From positions 124,001-188,000 of the forward strand of contig CALKCK010000004.1 in the NCBI GenBank assembly GCA_938083195.1: a stretch of 64,000 nucleotides of DNA, read 5' to 3'. The notes beneath the pieces were generated by a model, which worked only from the letters and a program-made list of their open reading frames with translations, made no database searches and was not told the origin of the DNA. Shown piece by piece: positions 57,494 through 64,000 of the stretch; the stretch's first letter is position 1; every line of letters begins with the position of its first letter. Both the position numbers and the translations under genes were made by a program. This DNA is from an uncultured Pirellulaceae bacterium. Its GTDB lineage: Bacteria; Planctomycetota; Planctomycetia; Pirellulales; Pirellulaceae.

Positions 57494-60331
57494 GTGCAAA
57501 ATACAAACTCTCAAAAAGCGGAAGCGGAAGCGGATGGAGCGGTGTCAGATAAATCGGTCCAAATCATCGGTGCGCGGACTCATAACTTAAAAAATATTAG
57601 CGTTGAAATTCCTCGCGACCAGGTTGTCGTAATTACAGGATTGAGTGGCAGTGGGAAGAGCTCACTCGCATTCGACACTCTCTACGCAGAAGGCCAGCGT
57701 CAGTACGTTGAGAGTTTGTCAATATTTTCACGTCAGTTTTTTAATCAGATTCCCAAAGCCGATGTGGATCAGATAATTGGTCTGCAACCCACGCTTTGCC
57801 TCGACCAGTCTCATCATTCATCAAACCGGCGAAGTACCGTTGGAACGATTACTGAGATTTATGACTATCTGAGACTTTTGTTTGCTCGCGTAGGCGATAT
57901 TCATTGTTATCAATGCAGTCAGGCGATTAAACAGCAAACGCCTCAGCAGATTCGTGATCGATTACTCGAATTGCCCGAGCGAACGAAGGTGATGATTCTG
58001 GCCCCGCTGGTAAAGGGGCAGTCTGGACAGAGTAGCGAGACTATAAAAAAGATTCGTCGGGAACGATTGGTTCGAGCCCGCGTCGATGGTGTGGTTCACG
58101 ATATTGATCAACTCCCAGTCCTACTGGAGGACCAGGCCTATCACATCGAAGCCGTAACCGACCGAATTATTATTAGGGAGGGTATTGAGTCGCGGTTACT
58201 CGAGTCGCTTGATAATGCTATTCGAATTAATGGTGAAGGGAATTTAGTTTGTTCCTATTTAAAATCTGGCAATGGGACGCCTGATTCAGATACATGGGAA
58301 GACCTTGTTTTTAATACGAGGTATTCGTGCCCAGATTGTGATATTTGCTATTCTGAAGTGCAACCACGAAGTTTTAGTTTTAACAGTCCAATTGGAGCAT
58401 GCGATGAGTGTTCTGGGCTCGGGCAGTTGCTTCAGTTTGATCCGACGCTTGTGGTTAATCGCCGCCTATCGGTATTGGACGGTGCCGTGATTCCCTGGAC
58501 GGGCTTAACTAAACCCAAGTTCAAAAAAATGCAGGTTGCAATTGAACCGCTCTTGGTTTCAATCGGTTGTGAGATGACAACGGTAATAGGGTCGTTGGAT
58601 GCTTCGCAATTCAATCAGCTTTTTTATTCTGTTGATAAGGAGAGGTTAGGCCTTCAGGCTCTGCTCCAAAAAGAACTTTCTACGACCTCTTCGGAGGAGC
58701 GGCAGTTTGAATTGGAATCGTATATTTCAGACGTCGCCTGCCATCAATGTCTTGGTTCTCGAGTTTCGAAGCAAGCGAGGTCCGTGTTGATCAATGGTCA
58801 GCACATTGGCGAGTTGGTGGAACTGTCGCTTGAGGAATTGAAAGAGTTTTTTAGTGATGTTCATTTTGAGGACGAACGGGAAGTTGTTGCGTCGCTATTG
58901 ATTTCCGAGATCGCACATCGACTCGATTTTTTGAAAAAAGTCGGGATTGGATATTTGACCCTTGGTAGATCTGCGGTGACTCTGAGCGGAGGTGAGCATC
59001 AGCGAGTTCGGCTTGCCAGTTCCATTGGAACTGGAATTACCAATGCCTGTTTTATTTTGGACGAACCATCCATCGGGCTGCATCAGCACGATAATGATCG
59101 TTTAATCAATGCCATTACCAAACTCAAAGATTCGGGTAATTCTGTCATTGTAGTCGAGCATGATGAGGCGATGATTCGTTCGGCTGATTATGTGATCGAT
59201 ATGGGGCCTGGAGCTGGACCGGGTGGCGGTCGTGTCGTGGCTTCTGGAACGGCAGAAGAGGTCATTGGAAAAGGAGATGGGTTGACGGCGCAGTACCTTT
59301 CCGGCGAACGTGAGATCAGTAGCGTGTCGAATCGGCGGAAAATAAATTCGGAGAAGTGCATTCAATTATTTAACGCTTCGGGCAATAACCTAAGATCCGT
59401 CGATGTCAACATTCCACTGGGAGTCCTGTGTTGTATTTCCGGTGTTAGTGGCAGTGGGAAAAGCACGCTGATCAATCAAACGTTTGCTCCCGCAATTTCA
59501 CGGGAGCTAGATCAGGGAGGCAATTTGCCATTACCATTTGAGCGTCTTGAAGGAACTGGCCAAATAAGTCGATTGGTGATGGTCGATCAAAAGCCGATTG
59601 GTAAGAACTCCCGTGCATGCCCCGCAACTTTTACGGGGCTAATGAGTGAATTGCGTCGAATGTTTGCCGCCACCAAGGCGGCGAAGCGACTGGGTTACGG
59701 TCCGGGAAGGTTCAGTTTTAATACCCGGGCTGGCTGGTGTCCGGATTGCCAGGGGCAGGGGATTCGCCGCATGGATATGAATTTCATGCCGGATATATTC
59801 GTCACCTGCGACGCTTGCGAAGGTCGTCGATTTAACGTGCAGACGTTGCAGGTTCGATTTGGTGAGTTAACGATTGCGGACGTTTTGGATTTGACCGTTG
59901 ATCAAGCGAAATTAAGATTCGAAGGATTTTTTAAATTGTCGATGATTTTGGAATGCCTTGCAGATGTTGGGCTGGGCTATCTCAAGCTTGGGCAAGCGTC
60001 TAGTACTTTGTCTGGCGGTGAGGCTCAGCGGGTGAAACTGGCCACGGAGTTGTCGAAGTCGAGTTCGAATGGACAGTTGTATGTGCTCGATGAACCAACA
60101 ACTGGATTGCATTTTGAGGATATTCGGTTGCTGATGGTGGCAATTAATCGATTGATTGATCGAGGTAATTCGATGGTGGTTATCGAGCACAATATCGATG
60201 TTTTACGTTGTGCCGATTGGATAATTGATATGGGTCCCGGGGGTGGTTTAGCTGGTGGTCAAGTCGTGGCCGTGGGAGCTCCTGAACAGGTTGCTAAAAA
60301 TCCTGACTCATTGACCGGGCGATATCTCTAA
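57494..60331 (+). CDS. uvrA: UvrA-family excinuclease ABC subunit A ATPase (somewhat divergent)
   Basis: GLSGSGKSSLAFDTLYAEGQRQYVESLS; two ABC signatures TLSGGEHQRVRLA and TLSGGEAQRVKLA; Zn-finger CxxC pairs. Confidence 0.88.
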   Translation: MQNTNSQKAEAEADGAVSDKSVQIIGARTHNLKNISVEIPRDQVVVITGLSGSGKSSLAFDTLYAEGQRQYVESLSIFSRQFFNQIPKADVDQIIGLQPTLCLDQSHHSSNRRSTVGTITEIYDYLRLLFARVGDIHCYQCSQAIKQQTPQQIRDRLLELPERTKVMILAPLVKGQSGQSSETIKKIRRERLVRARVDGVVHDIDQLPVLLEDQAYHIEAVTDRIIIREGIESRLLESLDNAIRINGEGNLVCSYLKSGNGTPDSDTWEDLVFNTRYSCPDCDICYSEVQPRSFSFNSPIGACDECSGLGQLLQFDPTLVVNRRLSVLDGAVIPWTGLTKPKFKKMQVAIEPLLVSIGCEMTTVIGSLDASQFNQLFYSVDKERLGLQALLQKELSTTSSEERQFELESYISDVACHQCLGSRVSKQARSVLINGQHIGELVELSLEELKEFFSDVHFEDEREVVASLLISEIAHRLDFLKKVGIGYLTLGRSAVTLSGGEHQRVRLASSIGTGITNACFILDEPSIGLHQHDNDRLINAITKLKDSGNSVIVVEHDEAMIRSADYVIDMGPGAGPGGGRVVASGTAEEVIGKGDGLTAQYLSGEREISSVSNRRKINSEKCIQLFNASGNNLRSVDVNIPLGVLCCISGVSGSGKSTLINQTFAPAISRELDQGGNLPLPFERLEGTGQISRLVMVDQKPIGKNSRACPATFTGLMSELRRMFAATKAAKRLGYGPGRFSFNTRAGWCPDCQGQGIRRMDMNFMPDIFVTCDACEGRRFNVQTLQVRFGELTIADVLDLTVDQAKLRFEGFFKLSMILECLADVGLGYLKLGQASSTLSGGEAQRVKLATELSKSSSNGQLYVLDEPTTGLHFEDIRLLMVAINRLIDRGNSMVVIEHNIDVLRCADWIIDMGPGGGLAGGQVVAVGAPEQVAKNPDSLTGRYL

Positions 60332-60375
60332 GTGGTCTTTTGGGGTTTACGCAAGTTAGGGGTGGTAAGCCGTAG

Positions 60376-60453
60376 GCAAATCAATCTAGGCTGCGTGTTG
60401 CGTCGCTTCAGCGATTGCAGTAACTTCGTGCTGGTTCGATCCAGCGGATTTGT
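60376..60453 (+). other. tRNA-like/multibranch RNA fold (78 nt), not a functional tRNA
   Basis: Closing helix gcaaatc/gatttgt; hairpin gctgg-ttcgat-ccagc; hairpin around tcgc-ttca-gcga; followed by a T-rich run. Confidence 0.35.
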
Positions 60454-60492
60454 TTTTAGTTCGTTTTCTTTTTCTTGAAATTTCATAGATTT

Positions 60493-60945
60493 ATGACAGT
60501 CACGATTCGTAATGCAATCCCGAGCGACGCGGCAACGATCGCTGAGTTTCAGTTAGCGATGGCTCAAGAGACCGAAGAAAAGCAGCTTGAGCTGGAGGTC
60601 GTCCGACCGGCGGTCGATGAGGTGTTTGCCAATCCTGCGCGGGGATTTTATCTCGTGGGGGAGATTGGTGGAGACGTGGCCGGTAGCTTAATGGTTACTT
60701 ATGAATGGTCCGACTGGCGGAATAGTAATATCTGGTATATCCAATCGGTGTACGTTCAGAAGCAGTATCGCGGACGCGGTGTTTTTAAAAATCTCTACCA
60801 AACGGTTCTCGAGCAGGCGCGATTGCAGCAAGCTGGATATGTCAGGCTGTATGTTGAGACCGACAACGAACGGGCTCAAAAAGTGTACGAGTCGCTGGGG
60901 ATGAAGCGTTTGCCGTACTATATGTACGACATCAAGGTAGATTAA
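60493..60945 (+). CDS. GNAT family N-acetyltransferase
   Basis: IWYIQSVYVQKQYRGRGVFKNLYQTVLEQA; LYVETDNERAQKVYESLGMKRLPYYMYDI. Confidence 0.92.
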   Translation: MTVTIRNAIPSDAATIAEFQLAMAQETEEKQLELEVVRPAVDEVFANPARGFYLVGEIGGDVAGSLMVTYEWSDWRNSNIWYIQSVYVQKQYRGRGVFKNLYQTVLEQARLQQAGYVRLYVETDNERAQKVYESLGMKRLPYYMYDIKVD

Positions 60946-60975
60946 GAACGGTCTGGCTGGTGCAAATATGCGAGG

Positions 60976-62358
60976 TTAAAGGAGTTTTGCGTCGGTCTCC
61001 GAAGGCGACGTTAGTCCTTGTTCAAGTTTAAGAACTCTCATTTTAAATTGAAATCGCAGCGTTAATAAAACGGCGGCAGTCGCTAACCCCGTGGTCATAC
61101 CAATCCAAAGTCCAACACCTTCTAGTTTGGCGCCGAAACAAAGGTAGGCTCCGACGACGCAACCGACTAGCCAGTAAGATACGAGGGTTAGCGCCATTGC
61201 GGCTTTGGTATCTTTGATACCTCGAAGTGACCCAGAGGCCGCGACTTGAAGTCCATCAACGACTTGAAACAAGGCGGCGAGGGCGAGAAAGGAAATGGCA
61301 TAGGCGACGACCGGTGCGTTGGCCTCGACGTTAACGTCGATGTACATTCCAATGATGGGGCGCGGCAGCAGCCAGAAAATTAAGCCGCTAATGCTCATGG
61401 CACCGATACAAAGCAGCATTCCAGCGTGTCCAGCGATTTCGGCGCGGTGAGGCGAACCGGCGCCAATGGCCTGACCGACCCGAACTGAGGTGGCAATGGC
61501 GAGTCCAAGAGGAATCATGAACGAAATCGAAGCCGTTTGTAAAGCGATTTGATGCGCTGCTAATTGGGTTTCACTGATCGTTCCCATTGCAAAAGCGGCA
61601 GCGCCAAACATGCCCGCTTCAAATGCAAGTGTCATCCCAATGGGTCCGCCGACACGGGCGACCTCCTTGAGTGTGGTAAAGTCTGGGCGGCGCAATTTTG
61701 AAAAGATATGAAGATCTGAGTATTGGTGCGAAACGTAAATGCACAAGGCAATGAATACAATGCCGTACACTAGGCTACTTGCATATCCCGTTCCAACTAA
61801 CCCCAACGCAGGTAGCCCGTAATGCCCAAACATCAGCGCATCGTTTGCAAACACATTCAGGGCAACGCCGATAAGGCTGATGATCATGATCGGCTTGGTG
61901 TTAGATTTGCCTTCGAGAAGTCCTCTCAATCCCATAATCCAAAGCGCTGGTAACAATCCCCAAGAAATTGCTTTTAAATATTCGCTACTTGCCAATGCCG
62001 TTTCAGGGCTTTGGTTAAACCAGATTAGTAATGGATATGCGTTTCGATACAGTAGAAAAGCCGGGGTAAAAAGCAGCACCCCCATCCAAAGACCCTGGCG
62101 TGTTGCTCGACCACATAGATCGTCATCTTTGGCGCCAGTCGCCTGAGAGACAATCGGGCTAACACCGATGATGACGCCTGAGAGGACGATTAAAATAAAG
62201 TGAAAAAGTGTACTGCCAATCGCAATCCCTGCGAGTGCTTCTTTCCCTAGTCGCCCCACCATTATTGTGTCGACAAACGAGATCGTATTTTGGGCGACCT
62301 GAGCGAGGACTAGCGGCACTGCGACAGTAACGAGTTCTTTAAATTCCTTCCGATACAA
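60976..62358 (-). CDS. MATE family efflux transporter
   Basis: AVPLVLAQVAQNTISFVDTIMVGRLGKEALAGIAIG; RVGQAIGAGSPHRAE; multi-TM. Confidence 0.93.
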   Translation of the reverse strand: MYRKEFKELVTVAVPLVLAQVAQNTISFVDTIMVGRLGKEALAGIAIGSTLFHFILIVLSGVIIGVSPIVSQATGAKDDDLCGRATRQGLWMGVLLFTPAFLLYRNAYPLLIWFNQSPETALASSEYLKAISWGLLPALWIMGLRGLLEGKSNTKPIMIISLIGVALNVFANDALMFGHYGLPALGLVGTGYASSLVYGIVFIALCIYVSHQYSDLHIFSKLRRPDFTTLKEVARVGGPIGMTLAFEAGMFGAAAFAMGTISETQLAAHQIALQTASISFMIPLGLAIATSVRVGQAIGAGSPHRAEIAGHAGMLLCIGAMSISGLIFWLLPRPIIGMYIDVNVEANAPVVAYAISFLALAALFQVVDGLQVAASGSLRGIKDTKAAMALTLVSYWLVGCVVGAYLCFGAKLEGVGLWIGMTTGLATAAVLLTLRFQFKMRVLKLEQGLTSPSETDAKLL

Positions 62359-62550
62359 GGCTTTACTCGTTAGTTGATGGCTGAGGATGATTGCTAAAGC
62401 AATGCAAGGTAGTGCTCGCTTGGATCAAAATATAACCGGTATATCTTAATCCGGCGATTGGGCTAATATAGTGCGATGGTTACCGAGGTGCCTTGTATTT
62501 CTAGATCTAAAATGGACATTTTGCCTCCATTTGACTGTGAATATAAATAT

Positions 62551-62580
62551 CCAGATTGGATGAAGCCAGATTGGATGAAG
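62551..62580. repeat. 15-bp tandem repeat ccagattggatgaag x2 plus degenerate third copy
   Basis: Exact copies at 62551-62565 and 62566-62580, followed by ccaatctgg. Confidence 0.9.
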
Positions 62581-62699
62581 CCAATCTGGTCCCAGATGAA
62601 ACCGGAGTTTTCATCCCCACGAGCTGGCAACGATTGTGGTTCTCCATGCGGTTATTCATTCGTGGCTCAGGCCTGTGAGATTCATTAGAGACACAATCA

Positions 62700-63935
62700 A
62701 TGCAAGGTATTTTTTCATTCGTCTTCCAGAACGCCCGTTGGCTGCTGGGCGGTTTGCTTCTTACTTTTTTCTCAAGCTTTGGGCAGACCTTTTTTATATC
62801 CCTTTTTTCGGGTGAAATTCGAGGGTCGTTTGAATTGTCTGACGGGGAGTTTGGTGCGATTTACATGGCCGGAACTCTTGCCAGCGCCGTGACATTGATA
62901 GGGTTAGGGAAAACACTCGATCGATTTTCGATCTCTGCAGTATCGCTTTGTGTTATTTGTGCACTTGCGATTGCGTGTCTGGGGATGTCATTTGTTAATT
63001 CATGGGTTCTGTTGTTAATTGTCATTTACGCTCTGCGCTTATTCGGGCAGGGGATGATGACTCATACTTCTCAAACAGCCATCGGGAGATGGTATGATGC
63101 TGATCGTGGTCGCGCGATTTCGTTGACTTCAATGGGGCATCAAATTGGTGAAGCTTTATTTCCAGCTACCGTGTTGGTGTTGTTAGGGTGGTATGATTGG
63201 CGTGTCACCTGGCGAATTTGTGCCGTGGCGTTAGTCGTTGTTGCCTTGCCGACGATCGTACTGTTGATGCGAGTTGAGCATCAGCCCAGTATTGAGCACC
63301 AATCAAAGTTGGAAAATAAGACGCGTGACTGGACTCGGGGAGAAGTCATTCGGGACGGCGTCTTTTGGATTCTCTGCCTCGGGATTCTCGCTCCGGCGTT
63401 TATTGGAACGTCGGTGTTTTTTCATCAGGTCAGAATCGTGGAATCCAAAGGTTGGTCACCGAGCGTATTTGCCGTTTCATTTTTGGTTTTATCAATAACG
63501 ACGGTCTTCTTTACACTCGTTGCTGGGCAACTGGTTGACCGTTATCACGCTCGGCGAATTTTACCCGTATTTTTGATTCCATTGGGAATTGCCTGCCTGG
63601 TCTTAAGTTGGGGGCAGGCTCCTTTGGCAATCTATGGGTTTATGTTCCTGCTGGCGATTTCCTACGGATTTTCGAGCGCAATCTTTGGAACGATTTGGCC
63701 TGAAACCTACGGAACAGCACACCTTGGGGCGATTCGAGCGGTTGCTGTTGCCGCCATGGTATTTGCTTCGGCGATTGGTCCGGGAATAACTGGTTGGTGT
63801 ATCGACCGGGGGATTGGTTTCGATTTTCAACTGATGGTGATGGCGGTTTATTGTTTGTTTGCGGCAATGGCGATGGTTGCCGCAGTGAAAATCTTGGAAA
63901 GACGCCGACAGATCGTTTCAGTTGAAATCGATTAG
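62700..63935 (+). CDS. MFS transporter
   Basis: 411 aa with about 12 TM helices; GRWYDADRGRAISLTSMGHQIGEA; GQLVDRYHARRILPVFLIPLG. Confidence 0.9.
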   Translation: MQGIFSFVFQNARWLLGGLLLTFFSSFGQTFFISLFSGEIRGSFELSDGEFGAIYMAGTLASAVTLIGLGKTLDRFSISAVSLCVICALAIACLGMSFVNSWVLLLIVIYALRLFGQGMMTHTSQTAIGRWYDADRGRAISLTSMGHQIGEALFPATVLVLLGWYDWRVTWRICAVALVVVALPTIVLLMRVEHQPSIEHQSKLENKTRDWTRGEVIRDGVFWILCLGILAPAFIGTSVFFHQVRIVESKGWSPSVFAVSFLVLSITTVFFTLVAGQLVDRYHARRILPVFLIPLGIACLVLSWGQAPLAIYGFMFLLAISYGFSSAIFGTIWPETYGTAHLGAIRAVAVAAMVFASAIGPGITGWCIDRGIGFDFQLMVMAVYCLFAAMAMVAAVKILERRRQIVSVEID

Positions 63936-64000
63936 TTGTTTTCAGGTTTGCCAAGAGGGCGACTTCTTCCTGAATCGATAATTTGTGTAAGCGTTTTTTT

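Noticed and set aside
60376-60453. Functional tRNA gene
   Set aside because: The T-loop is 6 nt, there is no 5-bp/7-nt anticodon arm and no D-arm, so it is not a usable tRNA. Kept only as a structural curiosity.
1-64000. CRISPR array, prophage, transposon or defence island
   Set aside because: No regularly spaced repeats, cas genes, transposase, integrase or phage structural ORFs seen. The single DNA methyltransferase lacks an adjacent restriction partner.

Overview
This 64 kb window has the gene content of a Planctomycetota chromosome, probably Pirellulales-like. The lineage is inferred from a PVC-type CxxCH/HEAT dehydrogenase, a DUF1598 protein, a DUF4254 protein next to a GT9 heptosyltransferase, and scattered housekeeping genes. 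About 46 protein-coding genes are supportable. They include argS, ftsK, rpsD, lpd, der, purE, mtnA, gnd, zwf, csrA, scpA, a uvrA-type gene and crcB. Also present are an orphan-looking DNA methyltransferase, several secreted peptidases, and transporters of the SSS, MATE and MFS types. Seven intrinsic terminators can be read directly. I found no rRNA, convincing tRNA, CRISPR array, transposase, integrase or prophage. The window is mostly ordinary chromosomal backbone and I see no clear multi-gene novel system. The best leads for undescribed biology are: (1) a plus-strand unit at ~48.37-48.60 kb between two minus-strand genes, with a 37-codon ORF, a 19-bp hairpin whose GU pairs favour plus-strand RNA, and a correctly oriented terminator; (2) a 78-nt tRNA-like fold after uvrA; (3) an orphan beta-class SPPY DNA methyltransferase; (4) a small protein encoded directly upstream of csrA; (5) a very acidic C-terminal tail on FtsK.
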